The notes under the pieces are model-generated. The model was not told where the DNA came from, did not search any database, and saw nothing but the letters and a program-made list of their open reading frames with translations. Shown piece by piece: positions 1-11,835 of a stretch of 64,000 bases of DNA (the first letter of the stretch is position 1; each line of letters begins with the position of its first letter). The position numbers and the translations under genes are program-made. The DNA comes from Poecilobothrus nobilitatus (lineage: Eukaryota > Arthropoda > Insecta > Diptera > Dolichopodidae), in contig OX352774.1 in NCBI GenBank assembly GCA_947095535.1, forward strand, positions 267,379,843-267,443,842. Direction: 5' to 3'.

Positions 1-257
1 ATAATTTAATAAAATTTTCAATATTACATAAATCAGTGGCATCTTATAAAATGCATCTTACAATTTTAATAATAGGTACATATATATTGAGTTTCCAATA
101 CTCAATAAATCAGGTGCATCTTCTAAAAGATAATAATAACCGTGTTTTTACAAAAAATATCATTTGCAAAGAAATTTTAAATTTATAAAGGCATTAATTA
201 TTGAAAATTGTATTTTTACGTTTTAAATAAAATCATAAAAAAACTATATACCGTAGA
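1..257. other. AT-rich stretch, no gene seen
   Basis: Low-complexity AT-rich DNA. A short phrase containing GCATCTT recurs near 38, 52 and 114. I see no coding or structural signal. The stretch may be the decayed 5' part of the non-LTR element that becomes readable from about 258. Confidence 0.4.
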
Positions 258-1075
258 CAAACAGCTACAACTAATACGCTAATTGATCATATTATATCAA
301 ATATAGAGGATCAACATAAAATTTCATGTAAAATTGAAGATAATGAAATATCTGATCATAAGGGTGTCCTAGTGCGTATTCAAATAATAAAGACTTCATT
401 AAAACTTTATTTAAAGCTTTCACATACCAGAACAGACTATCATAAATTGCGTGATAGAGTAGCTAATAAACTAACTGAGAAACACATTACTGAAGTTGAT
501 GAACTTATTGGAATCATACAAGAAGCAAAACAATGCAGTACAGTAACATATGGAATAAGATCAAGAAATAATAATTGGACTACAAAATTAAAAATTAGAT
601 GCTCGTTATATAAAGCGAACAAAAAAGATTCAAATAACATTATTAAAAAAGGAAAATACTTAAAATATAAAAAAAAGATGAAAAATGTCATTCTAGAAGC
701 TAAGAGTGGTCAAATTAATAATTGCATTGAAAAGGCAAGAAATTATAACAGAAAACTATGGAAAGTTGTAAATTACACAATAAAAATTAAGGAAGTTGAA
801 AAGAACGACTATATGTATTGGTAATCTGATTAAAGAAAATGGAGAAATTACCACAAGTGATATTGAAACTGCTAATACTCTAAACAAATATTTTAATCAA
901 ATAGGAGAAATCATCAAAAAAGAGTAGAACTAGCACAGTGCTAAATACAATAAGCAATTCCATAAATCTAAGATCACTGTATTTAACAGACAGAACATGA
1001 AATTGTTACAATTGTTATGAATCTTCACAGAAATTCAGCTCCAGGGCCTTATAAAATTACTGTAAAAAATTAATG
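258..1075 (+). pseudogene. Non-LTR retrotransposon ORF2 fragment: endonuclease tail, linker, start of RT
   Basis: This is a remnant of a LINE-type polyprotein that once nicked target DNA and reverse-transcribed the element RNA. In one frame a TLIDHIISN phrase (about 273-300) and SDHKG (351-365) mark the C-terminal end of an AP-like endonuclease; the SDH motif closes its active site. A Lys-rich linker follows to about 812. The frame then shifts, and YFNQIGE, typical of the segment just before RT, is readable until a TAG at 925-927. A third segment carries NSAPGP (from 1032), resembling the first RT block, and stops at 1071. At least two frame breaks, with no RT catalytic box. The layout fits the Jockey/CR1 group; the exact clade is not resolvable. 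Confidence 0.75.
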
Positions 1076-1380
1076 CATTCCTGAATGATAAAATGATTAT
1101 TGTTGTATGGAGGAGATTATTTCTCTCTTTAATAAAGGCCGAAAATGTTATGTTGTTAAAACTTAAACACAGTATTCTTAAGACACTTAATAAGAATATT
1201 TTAATTACTAATTAAAATAATAATATAATTAATTATTATTAATATTATATTATTATCAGAAATTTGCATTGAAAGCTTTTTATGGAATATTAAAAACAGT
1301 ATAGACAAAAGTAGAGTGCTGGAAATAACTTTTTAATAATAATAACAGTACAAAAAATTGAGCACAACATTTTTAATAGG

Positions 1381-1780
1381 TACTCATGCGGAAATGGGTT
1401 AACGAAAGTTAACAAAAATTTGTCACATACATTATTTAGAACCGTAAATTCATCCTGCCAAATTATACAAAAATTTTTCTTAGCAGTCTATCGTGCCGAA
1501 ATAGGTTAATGTATCATGATTCATGGCAGAATTAATTGAATGAACTTCTGTGTTAAAGTTCAATACTTGTGCCAAATTTAAATTGAGCGAACCGTTTAAG
1601 CACGACCACAAAATAATGAAAAACTTCATTGAGGCCTGATGTTGAAATGGGTTAATATATCATAACCAAATCAACTCAGTATATCAACTCAGTACTTAAT
1701 TGGTAAAACCGTTTAAGCGCGACATCAAAGCAAATTAAAAGACTTCACTGAGTCCTGGTGCCGAAATGGGTTAATGGAAC
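1381..1780. repeat. Tandem repeat, about 110-145 bp period, 3-4 units
   Basis: The phrase GCCGAAATGGGTTAA or a close variant recurs near 1386, 1494, 1641 and 1759. The intervening text is alignable: an 'accgtttaagc(a/g)cgac' segment and an 'aaaagacttca(c/t)tgag' segment recur between copies 2-3 and 3-4. It ends only about 15 bp before direct repeat A1. Nothing coding. It could be a small satellite or the tail of the adjacent repeat. Confidence 0.75.
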
Positions 1781-1795
1781 GTATATAATATATTA

Positions 1796-2739
1796 TTTTA
1801 AATTTTATTAAACTTTACCAATTATTATTAAGTACATGTCATAATTTCAAGTTCTATTTTCGATTTATTATATTACATTATAAAATAAATAAATAAACCG
1901 ACACTGAGGAGTTAATATAAAAGCATATAATAAAACACTGTATAATCAGTCCTTTTAACTCACTAAATTAATGAACTTATTATAGGCGTAACGATAAGTT
2001 TGATTATTTAGTAACAGTAGACATTGATTGCTTCATTCTTCTAAATTCATAAGTATTTGTTTTGTTTGTGAAAAATTAAAATTTTCAAAATAATAAATTA
2101 AAAACATTAATTTTTTTTAAAAAACTGCATATATCATGAATTAATAGTATTTAATAATTTTTTTCACACATGTTTTAATTAAAATGAGTCTTATTTACGA
2201 CACAGTACTTTACTAGCATGATTAAATATCAAGAATTTCAAAATGGATTTTTAAAATCAAACAAAAGTAAGATAGAAAAGGTTGAATAGAATATGATAAA
2301 ATTATATAATACACAAAAATTTGCGATATCAAAAACATCATTCATACAATATTTAGCTATAACAATATGCAAGTTTACACCGCATTGAACATTGCAAATA
2401 GGTTCTTGGCATTTTTTTATATTTTCAATTTATATATTTTTATTCCTTAGTTTCCTAACTATTTATTTGATCGTCATTAGATTTCCCTTAATCTAAAATA
2501 TAAATATAAATATTATAATTTAAAATGTTTATATAGTTTATATCTACGACACCATAATATACATAAGTGCAATAGCAGAATTTTTAATCAATCATGTCCG
2601 GAGTTCCTGTTAAGTGACTTTATTAGAAGCTATAAAATTATTTGAATGATTTCGCAAAAACTGCTTTTATTTTTAAAGACAAAATTGTATATTCTTATAC
2701 AAATAAGTATGTCCTTTATAAGGATATACTTCCGCAGAG
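1796..2739 (+). repeat. Direct repeat A, copy 1 (~0.94 kb) with 3'-terminal hairpin
   Basis: Closely matches 6343-7237 in the same orientation: 'tttaaattttattaaactt' at the left end, 'tcatgtccggagttcctg' near 2594, and 'gatatacttccgcagag' at the right end. The inner segment 2640-2700 is divergent. The right end forms an imperfect hairpin (aagtatgtccttt / ataaggatatactt) followed by ccgcagag. There is no ORF, no TG...CA ends and no TIR. The terminal hairpin recalls Helitron 3' ends, but no CTRR end follows, so the class stays open. Confidence 0.8.
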
Positions 2740-3364
2740 GGGTTATCATCGATTTAGATGACGTCATCATATAACGGTGCTTTATACGTCCAAGATTCCG
2801 AATTCTCCAAGTTTATACGCCATTAGTACCGATGCTGCCATCTAGTGACCAAAAAATACATTATAAAATTTTCTTAGGATTTCGTACTACCTCATTAATA
2901 ACAATAAGTATACCTTTTTTACTTTAAAAAGAAGGATTTCTACTTTGATTGCAAGTATTTTTTTTTAATGCAAGTTTTCTTTTTTGAAGCAAATTACAAT
3001 AAAATTGTACATGTAGTCGAATGTGAATGTATATTTTCCTACCTCATTTAAATTTTAAAACGGCTTTCTAAGGAAAGTACAAAACTTCTGGGAATTCCAT
3101 GTATTGGAAGAAATTGTTGTTCTCCAATTCTTACAGTTTCTATTCTTTTCATTTAAAGCGTTAATCTGGAAGTTGTTTTTATTTATTAAATTTAATTGAA
3201 TATAATATAATCAACAGTTGCTTTCAACTACTTTATCTATAATAATAGTTATTTCCATTAACACAATGAAAAACCATTAACACAATGATTATAATGTTGA
3301 AGCTTTATACAATTATAATGTTGAAGCTTTAATTTTTGCGTTTTATTTTGAATGCAAATAATCA
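2740..3364. other. Stretch without gene
   Basis: AT-rich. The block 2745-2860 has markedly higher GC (around 'gatgacgtcatc' and 'gctgccatctagtg') and ends abruptly, as expected of a small repeat fragment. I cannot assign it. Confidence 0.4.
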
Positions 3365-4470
3365 TATTTTGAAATTTATGCAGGTGTCTAAGTTACATTA
3401 CAGGAGTCTAAAAGTAGCAAAATTCAATTTTTGAGCCCCAATAGCTATTAAATTTGAAGAGGTACAAAACAATTTCTGAGGAACCTTATGTTAATTTTGA
3501 AAAGTCTTTTCTTATAGTTATAGGAATTATAAAGGAAGCCAAAATCCTGAAAAAAATTAGTCTTCACATAACGGTAAATGCAAATACTAAATTGCATGAA
3601 TTGTATTGTAAAAAGTGCACGTCAATTCTCTCAAAATTTCAAGGTTCTATCTAAAAACGTTAAGTAAATGGAAAGGAAGAAAAATCTTCCAAACTTTTAT
3701 TTTCAATTAACGATAAATTTAATTGAAAAAACTTGTACAATTTTGATATTGGTTTATAGACATAAGAAAAAGTAATATTATTTGGCGTTTTCAGATTCAA
3801 AAATTATTAGTTGGAACCTGATATATACACATTTGAAAACAGGGCTTTTTCCAATTTTAAGTGGCTGTAACTCTGAACCCTCTATAACTAAGAAAAGTTG
3901 TTAACACGTGTAAAAATATAGTATAGTAGCTTTTATTTTTTGAAAATCTATACAGACGTTTAAGTTACAGATGTTTAAATATTGAAAAATTTTCAATTTT
4001 AGTAGAAAGAGTTCTAACAGTTCTTTAACAAAGAGGGGTACAAAAAAAATCTGAGGCAACATATGCCAATTCTAAAAGATGTTTCTTCTGTCAAAATTTT
4101 AAGACTCTTAAAATCGTTGTGAAGATATGGAAAAACTAAAATCTTGCACAATTTTGCTTGTATATGTAACGGTAAATTTAAATGCTAAATTTTAAAAAAT
4201 TGTATAATTTTTATATTAATTTATAAAGATAAAAAACAATCTTATCGTTTGGCGTTTTTAGATTGTTATAAAAATAAAATGTTAAGCAGACAAGAGTTAT
4301 ACACATTTAAAAATCAAAGATTTTCAAATTTTAAGGGGCTGTAAAGTGGAGCTACATAAAATGGCTGTTCTACAACAAAAATATTTTTAAGAGACTTATG
4401 CATAGTTAAAATTTCATTGTTATTTCTTAAATTATGTGGAAGTTTTGTAAACAGAAGAACAGTTCCATAG
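3365..4470. repeat. Dispersed repeat B, two head-to-tail degenerate units
   Basis: Two related units (about 3365-3960 and 3960-4470) share in order: 'gaggtacaaaacaatttctgagg' or 'gaggggtacaaaaaaaatctgagg', 'aacggtaaat', 'tttggcgttttcagatt' or 'tttggcgtttttagatt', and 'tacacatttgaaaa' or 'tacacatttaaaaa'. The second unit ends with 'ggaagttttgtaaacag', a phrase that also ends copies near 14490 and 15290. Non-coding; the 66-codon frame at 3454-3654 lies inside it and is judged accidental. Related DNA is at 14250-15335. Confidence 0.65.
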
Positions 4471-4951
4471 ACAGAGTGAAACTTTTAAAAAATATGCTAA
4501 AAGAAAAAAAATAATTTTTATTTTTATTATTCCTACTATGAATAATAGAATTTAAATCATATGTATGTATAATAAAATTTAAATTGTTTCATGTTACAAA
4601 TAAAACTTTTGTTTCTTTTAATTAAAATTCTTTTGTAGATACCTATATGATATATCTTATGTTAAAAATATTTGAAATATTTTTATAAGTAGCTAGTAAT
4701 GCGTGCTTTGCATTGCAAGCGTTCAAACAGTTGATCACATCGCATGACATTTTAAAAAAGCATTGTGTCAGTGACTTTTATGGTAAGAGCTTAAAAAATA
4801 AATGATTAAGTATATGTACATCGCTGATTTTATATTTAAGGCTTATATACGCTCTCAGCGCCCAAGCAGGACGACTTGATACGACGATCCCCCAACAAAG
4901 ATCTTTTCAATGTAGATTTTTGGATATAAATATTGAAATTATTATCAAATA
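4471..4951. other. Stretch without gene
   Basis: AT-rich, with a GC-richer island at 4845-4900 ('cgctctcagcgcccaagcagg'). No frame, repeat or RNA structure recognised. Host-side flank of the pogo-like insertion. Confidence 0.4.
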
Positions 4952-5551
4952 CAGCAGACATTCAATGTAGTGAATGTACTATTTTTTCTATTGACTGCCT
5001 TATATAGTGAACTGAGTTTCTTTTGGATTCCCAGTTTAGTGAACAAATTTTTATGTAAATGTTTGTTCTATTTTTTTTGTTGATTTTGTAATTTGTTATT
5101 GTTTTTGTAACGGAAATATATTAAAGAAATTTAATTTTTACAGTAACCATGTTTTTTTCTGTCATACTTTTGTAATTTTAATTTGAAACTGGAAGTTAAT
5201 CAACTTCATTTGTATTGTTATTTGTTAATTCTAAATTCTAATCTATTAAAAGTTATTGATTGAATTACAATTTAAAAATGTTGAAATGAAAAAGAAAACA
5301 TTTAAATATCAAAGATCAATGTGATATAATTCAACAATTAGAGTACGGATCCAGTGTAACTTCTTTGGCACAGAAATATGGAATTTCAAAATCATGTGTC
5401 TGTTCAATAAGAAATAGAAAAACGGTTTAATTTAAAACAAGGAGAACTCATTATTTTTACTACCAAATAAATTCAAGTCCGATATTGTGAATTTTCTAAT
5501 ATAGTGAATTGACTTGGTTTTTTCCGTGTTCACTATATTGAATGTCTACTG
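4952..5551 (+). mobile_element. pogo/Tigger-like DNA transposon, internally deleted (600 bp)
   Basis: Bounded by TA dinucleotides (4950-4951 and 5552-5553), the target duplication of the Tc1/mariner/pogo superfamily. Terminal inverted repeats: left CAGCAGACATTCAATGTAG, right complement CAGTAGACATTCAATATAG. A transposase N-terminal fragment lies inside (5290-5430), while the catalytic DDE region is absent, so this is a non-autonomous deletion derivative. A TATA/TGA-rich inner part carries phrases 'tatagtgaa' at both ends. Confidence 0.85.
5290..5430 (+). pseudogene. pogo/Tigger transposase N-terminal HTH (CENP-B N / Psq type) fragment
   Basis: The frame reads KRKHLNIKDQCDII, then YGSSVTSLAQKYGISKS, ending in a TAA at 5428. 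This is the helix-turn-helix that binds the element's own ends in pogo/Tigger transposases and is homologous to the CENP-B N-terminal domain. A TGA at 5287 separates it from the only upstream in-frame ATG (5278). Only about 46 codons of a normally 450-550 residue protein survive. The second CENP-B-type HTH and the DDE domain are missing. Confidence 0.8.
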
Positions 5552-6342
5552 TAATTGAATAGATCCCATAAAAAAGAGTTAAAAGGACGCCTTTGGAACC
5601 AAAAAATTTCAATGTCAGATTATTCTGGATGGTTAGACACTAAACTCTATCAAATGTCTTTTACCGCGAGTCTCTAACACATCTAATCCTTAATTATATG
5701 TAAATGGCAACCCTAGTAATAAATATATGTAATAAATATGTAATAAATGTAAAAATATGTAACCAAAATGTAAAAACTACTGTCTGTAAATATGAAGATA
5801 TAATGAAAAAGATCCATTTTTGCTTTAAGTTATTTATATTTATCAGGTCATATCTAAAAGGGATATAAAAATTCCTAAATTATTCAGTCTAACAAAGGTT
5901 AAGGCAAATATTAATGATAGTAAAACTGGCCATTACAACATTTAAGGCTGCTTTACTATTTTAACCCTAAATTTATTTATAAATATATATTTAATTAAGA
6001 TATATCTAACAAAAATACAAAGGTTTAAATTATTATTCCATATCAATGTATAATTTAAAATTTAAATAATTTCTTATTGAACTTGGCATTTATAGTATGC
6101 ATATTTAGAAATACCTATATTTTAATTGAACATAAGTATTTATAGTTTTTTAAATAGTATTAATACATAATGTACATATTACATAGCACATACCAAGGTT
6201 ACGAAATTTTTATCTTGCCAGAATAGTAAATACTTTGTATAAAAAATATTTTAATAACAAATTATTATTTTCTTTTAATAATTAACTATTTGTAATACTC
6301 ATTCGTTCATGTTTCTGTTTTAAATAAAACTTCATTTTTATA
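5552..6342. other. Stretch without gene
   Basis: AT-rich. Around 5715-5790 'atgtaataaat' and 'tatgtaa' recur several times, a short degenerate simple repeat. No coding signal. It ends at direct repeat A copy 2. Confidence 0.4.
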
Positions 6343-7237
6343 TTTAAATTTTATTAAACTTTACCAATTATTATTAAATACATATCATAATTTCAAGTTC
6401 TATTTTCGATTTATTATATTACATTATAAAATAAAAAAATAAACCGACACTGACGAATTAATTTAAAAGCATATAATAAAACACTGTATAATCAGTCCTT
6501 TTATTTTAACTCACTAAATTAATGAACTTCTTATAGGCGTAACGACGATAAGCTTGATTATTTATGTAGGGTAGACATTGATTGCTTTATTCTTCTAAAT
6601 TCATATTTATTTTGTTTGTGAAAAATTAAAAATTTTCAAAATAATAAAACAAAAACATTAATTTTTTTTATAAAAACTGCATGTATCATGAATTAATTGT
6701 ATTTAATCATTTTTTTCACACATGTTTTAAAATGAGTCTTATTTACGACACAGTACTTTACTAGCATGATTAGATATCAAAAATTTCAAAATGGATTTTT
6801 AAAATCAAACAAAAATAAGATAGATAAGGTTAAATAGAATATGATAAAATTATATTAATACACAAAAATATGCGATATCATATAATGCGATAATATGCAA
6901 GTTTACACCGCATTGAACATTGCAAATAGGTTCTTGGCATTTTTTTATATTTTCAATTTATTTATTTTTATTCCTTAGTTTACTAACAATTTATTTGATC
7001 ATCATTAGATTTCCTTTAATCTAAAATATAAATAAATATTACAATTAAAAATGTTTATATAGTTTATATCCACGACAGCATAATATACATAAGTGCAATA
7101 GCAGAGTTTTTAATCAATCATGTCCGGAGTTCCTGTTAAGTGACTTTATTAGGAGCTATAAAATATTTTTTATACTTTACATAATATATATATATACTTT
7201 AGAAGTATATACTTTATAAGGATATACTTCCGCAGAG
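6343..7237 (+). repeat. Direct repeat A, copy 2 (~0.9 kb) with 3'-terminal hairpin
   Basis: Same orientation and order as 1796-2739, with only scattered substitutions and small indels over most of its length. It ends identically with 'ataaggatatacttccgcagag', again preceded by an inverted 'gaagtatat' arm (7203-7231). The flanks on both sides differ from copy 1, which places the repeat boundaries. Spacing between copies is about 4.5 kb. No coding capacity. Confidence 0.8.
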
Positions 7238-7451
7238 TTATATTTTTCCAGTAAGACAATAAACTGGAACCATTTTCTACAAAATTGTAAAACATAATAC
7301 TATCGTTAATAAATATCTATATATACATTTTGTTTCATCTTAATCGGTACTACTGTTTCTGAGATATTGCAGTTCAAAGAGGGATTTTAAAAAATTAAAA
7401 TTTTTATGATAACTTAATTGTAATAAAAATAATTGATTTTTTCTCAAATCA

Positions 7452-7889
7452 AAATTCATTGTACAAATAATTATAAAGATTAGAGAAAGAAATATTAAAT
7501 AACAAGAAATGTTCTTTTTAATATTTGAACATTTAGTCTATTAAGTTTTTGAATAATTTTGCTCTTTGTAGTTCATGTAGTTTTTTTTACAAAAATAATG
7601 AAAATTGGCAAAATATTATGTGAAAAGGTTGGCAGTGGTGTCATTTTTATTTATTTGCTCTCATTCTCATATAAGTTTTTTTAAAATACTTTGTAATTTT
7701 TAATAACTAGCATATTTATTTTGTTTTACCTTTATTAAAAATTTTAGAATGTATTAAAAACAAATATTACGCTCACAGTTAAAAATTCATTGCACAAATA
7801 ATTATAAAGATTACAGAAAGAAGTATTAAATAACAAGAAATGTTCTTTTTAATATTTCAACGTTTAGTCTATAAGTTTTTCAATAATAC
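7452..7889. repeat. Short direct duplication (~105 bp) at 7452-7556 and 7783-7889
   Basis: Both copies contain 'acaaataattataaagatta', 'aataacaagaaatg' and 'ttctttttaatattt' followed by 'tttagtctat'. About 225 bp of unrelated AT-rich DNA lies between. Purpose unknown. It may be the paired ends of a decayed element. Confidence 0.65.
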
Positions 7890-8176
7890 AAGAAAATCTC
7901 TTATGCAATTGTACAATTTCTATAGATGCAAAAACATTTACGATATCATACTGACTCCCTTAATAAACTCCGTAAAAATTTCATTTTTACATCAGCACCA
8001 TTAAAAAAAGGTTGGAATCACTTACTTGATTGTAATACAAAAAAGAATAAAATAAATCTAAAGATATAAAATAAAAAAAGCTAGGAACAGTTTATTAATT
8101 TTTTCTCACCGTTTTTTCGTGGCGGTAATTTTTGACAGTTTTTTAATCATTAAGAAAAATGGTCCAAGCTAAAAAC

Positions 8177-8761
8177 ACATTCAGGGTAAAAGTCCGTTAA
8201 AAGTGCAAAATAAAAATCGTCGAAAAAATACCGGAGATTTTTGCCGGGCTGAAAAATTTATATTTTACAATTTTGTAACGGCGAAATCAATATATGTAGT
8301 TATTTTGTGATATTAAAATTCGAAAACAATTTTTAATGCCATTTTTTTAACATTCGGTTTGTAGATAGGTTAAGATAATAATATGTCATTTGAAGAAAAA
8401 TTAATCGAGGAAGTAATAAGGAAAATAGTAAATTAAATGAAGACACATTCACACTTGTTAGCTTCAAAAAATGTTCTTCATCCCTTTCTTTTATTTCCAT
8501 ATAATATTTTACGAAGAAATCATCTTGTTCCGATCTTCATTTGCTATGAAATTCGAATTCATCCACCAACCGCACGACTTTTTTTTTTGTTACATTTAAA
8601 ACAATCAATATAATCGAAATAATTTTAATATTTTTTAAAATTTTACTCTCTAGTTTTCTCTAGTTTTAAAAAAAATGTTTGTCTATAAAAAAACAGCTGT
8701 TTTCGCCGCGAAATTTTCGACCCGAAATTCGTCCACCGCCATCAGTCGCCGCCCTGAATGT
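8177..8761. repeat. Possible MITE with short inverted ends
   Basis: ACATTCAGGG at 8177-8186 and its exact complement at 8752-8761 bracket 585 bp. The inner DNA is GC-richer near both ends (8240-8270 and 8700-8755) than the surroundings. No target duplication is obvious and the inverted match does not extend far, so this is tentative. Confidence 0.3.
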
Positions 8762-9815
8762 ATTTCTACCGTTTAGCTCGAGCTGAAACTTTATGTTTTC
8801 CGTGTGGAAATTCACGAAATTTAAAAGAATTGCGACACCTATTAAATAGTTAGTGTTATTTTTTTTTGCAAAAATATTTCTATCAATCTTAGTGTTTTCG
8901 TAATGACATAATATTTATCTAAATATGCCGAATTTTATATTAAATAAACTAGCACTATTGGTTAAAATCTCCTACAGTTTTACTATATGAATCTCGAAGT
9001 AAATCCACTGATACGAAAATATTTAATGCTTTAATTCGCATAGTAACAAATTTTAAATGTTCTCATAAATCTGAATACATTATACATAAATCTTAATCAA
9101 TAATATACACCCATACTTTTATCATAAATTGGAATATATAACTAAACATACGGGACGCTAAACCCTAACCTTAAATTACTAATTAACAAATCCCAACCCT
9201 CAACTTTAACTTTAAACTTGTTTTTAAAAATATCTGCTGTAGCAAAATTAAATTTTGTAAATAAAAACTGTGGGTTAAGTAACGAAAATGTACTTTTTTT
9301 CTTTGCGACACTTTGCACTTTCACTATACTGAAGAATTAGTGTTTTGCAAATTTGTAAAATATAAAACGCAAAGCCATTAGATTAGAGCAATAGGATGCT
9401 GGTTCGTTAGATTATGGTTTCTAACCTCATAACTGTGACCTTATATTCTTGACTATAAAAGTTACTCCCTAGATTCCAGGTTTCAATCATTAATGTGCTT
9501 TTTATCTAGCTTTTACTATGCTTATTTTATTAGTCTGTTTAAATCTGTTTCAGATTTTAATTGTCAAATTATCGCATTTTACACATTACAAAGTTTTTCC
9601 TTTTTTTTATTTATTTATTTATTTTAAGTCTTTATTTCTCCAACAATCTACAATAATATAGTTCATTCAATAATATTGTTTGAGAGAATAGTTGATGACA
9701 TTTAAAAATTACAGAAATTTGTGTTCAATGCCATTTCGCAATAAACTAAATACTTAAAAATATTCTAATACCTTATTGTGGAGTTATTGTATTGGATATA
9801 TATTATCATCAATAC
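8762..9815. other. Stretch without gene
   Basis: AT-rich, no convincing frame. The 60-codon minus-strand frame at 9142-9324 has no recognisable domain. Nothing else noted. Confidence 0.4.
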
Positions 9816-10253
9816 GACTCAGTTTCATAAAAGTTGGCCCAGTTGAAAACTATTTTGGAAAACAAATATATTTTATAAAATAATTGTATCTTAAGAAAAT
9901 AAAAAGTTATTTTAATATAGTTCTCTTTATATAGTTAAAATAAAGAAGCAGTTATAGATAAAACAGATGGTGCTATGCAATGGTAAATTGGAGTAGGCCA
10001 ACATTTATGCAACAAAATAAAAATAGGCCAATTTTTATGCAGCAATCGCAATATTAAAATTTCGTTTTTTTTTAAATTTTAAATCAGTAAATTAATGAAA
10101 TAATGTTTGTTTTTATTAAAAACAGAAATAATAAAAATAATTTTGTGCAATTTACTAGCTTTTTATTTTTTTAAGATACAATTATTTTATAAAATATATA
10201 TTTTTTTTTTAAATAATTTTTAGCTGGGTCAACTTTTATGCAACTGAGCTTGT
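9816..10253. mobile_element. MITE with ~95-bp terminal inverted repeats
   Basis: The left arm (about 9816-9925) and the complement of the right arm (about 10155-10253) share 'cataaaagttggcccagtt' / 'cataaaagttgacccagct' and the identical run 'ttttataaaataattgtatc'. The interior (about 230 bp) has two near-copies of 'aggccaa(c/t)(a/t)tttatgca' and no frame. Superfamily not determined because I see no clear target duplication. It adjoins the C-terminal end of a minus-strand RT relic, whose frame runs into the right arm, so the element probably inserted into or beside it. Confidence 0.75.
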
Positions 10254-10254
10254 T

Positions 10255-11445
10255 GTATATATTTATAAAGTTAAAGAAAATGTAATAAAAAATGTTTACA
10301 TCTACTATTTTTTTCTCTAATATATCATAATTATTTTCTGTTTTTATTTCTGTTGGTAAATTTTTGAAAAGTTGTATACCTTTCGACATTACCGTATTTT
10401 CTACACTCGTACTACTACATTGAAAGGAAATCACCTCTATTTTTTAGCGAATAGTTATTATCGCTTATAAACTGTATAAACTTCATTAAATAATTTGGCA
10501 TAATTTTATGTTTTAATTTAAATGTAAATAGCTATACATTGTATGTAAGTATTTGACAGACATTCATCCAATTTAGGGTGTCTAACATATCTCTCACACT
10601 TGTCGTTTTATTACAGTAAAGTTACAGTAATTATACAAATTGCCCTGTTTTGCAGTTTTTGTAAAGGATCTTTCATATTCTCATTGTAGATTATATATTT
10701 TATGGTTAAGCGGTAGTCAAAATGTGGAAAAATTGTTGTGTTGTATATTATAACACACTTTTGGATTAATTATTACTTTTTATCCTTTCCAACAAAAAAT
10801 TTTTTGTGATATTTCACATGTGTAGTTTTAGAAGCTATTAAGCTATTTAGCTATTAAGTTTTAGATTTTTCTCTATAATAACTATAAATTAATTTCGTCC
10901 ACTTGTTATATAACATCGCCATCTATTTTAATATTTAGATTTAAATTGTACTTTCTGAGTAGCATATATTTTGTTTTAGTGCTACATACTTAATTTTAAC
11001 TTGCTCATTTTCAGCCAATCGTTTTATACTATTTATATCATATTGAAGTTTTTCGTAACAGCCTTCGATTTTGTTTTTCGCATGTATATTACAATGTCAT
11101 CACCAAATAATAAAATTTTAGAATATTTTGCATATTTAACTATAAGTATGTATATCATATTAATATAAATATAAATAGGATTGCCGCTAGTAATGAACCT
11201 TGGGGTAATCTAATATCAATATTTTCTAGATCTCTAGAGTAAAATCTCTTTCGAAAACCTGACTGTTGGTCTATTAAGATGTCATTATTTTCGATATATT
11301 CTTCTAGTCAGAACTTCATTTTCTAAACATTTTTCGTATATTGGCAATAATCTGCGTTCTACTTCTTTCATTTTACTTACTTTTTTATTGATTTTATTAT
11401 GCTCTTTTTCTCTTTTGTGACGAAAAATGTCCCTCTTTCAAAAGG
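10255..11445 (-). pseudogene. Non-LTR retrotransposon RT relic (minus strand), badly decayed
   Basis: Reading the minus strand from about 11445 down, pieces of a LINE RT appear in order but in different frames: LLPIYEKCLENEV, then QQSGFRKRF (around 11270), LPQGSLLAAILF (around 11190), FGDDIVIYM (about 11085-11113, the catalytic box, normally F/YADD), and a C-terminal tail with NRAICIIT, LMKFIQFISDNN and GIQLFKNLPTEIK (10340-10434). This order and tail resemble Jockey/CR1-group RTs from insects. There are many stops and frame breaks. The A-to-G change in the box still leaves both aspartates. The C-terminus abuts the MITE at 10253. It is not the same family as the 34 kb element. Confidence 0.7.
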
Positions 11446-11835
11446 GTGTTTACAATTTATAACATCTGTTGACCTATAATATAGTACGCATCTTGTATCA
11501 TTCTCGTATTTTAATTATTCGCATCATTCTTTTTGTACATATTTGTGATGGTTTTTTCCAGTTCATTCTGTGTAAGTTCACGAAATTTAAATGTCTTACC
11601 TTTGTCAATGTTTATTGTATTGGTGTATGTTATATTTGGGGTAGTATTTTGTATATCTACTAAATGCTTTTTACAAAATATTTGTTAAGTTCTCAGCAAT
11701 ATTTTTTTTTAGGTATACACATCGCATTGTATAACGACTATTTCGCTATACTTATTCTTATTGTTTACTAAATTTTTTAATCTTTGCCTTGCGTTTTAAT
11801 TTTTCTTTGTAAAAAGCCATATTTTTCTTTATTAG

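Noticed and set aside
3454..3654. 66-codon plus-strand frame with a C-x2-C
   Set aside because: It lies within dispersed repeat B; the sister unit does not keep the frame.
1796..7237. Direct repeats A as LTRs of a retrotransposon
   Set aside because: No TG...CA ends, no primer site or polypurine tract, and no gag/pol between them, only a pogo-like element and non-coding repeats.
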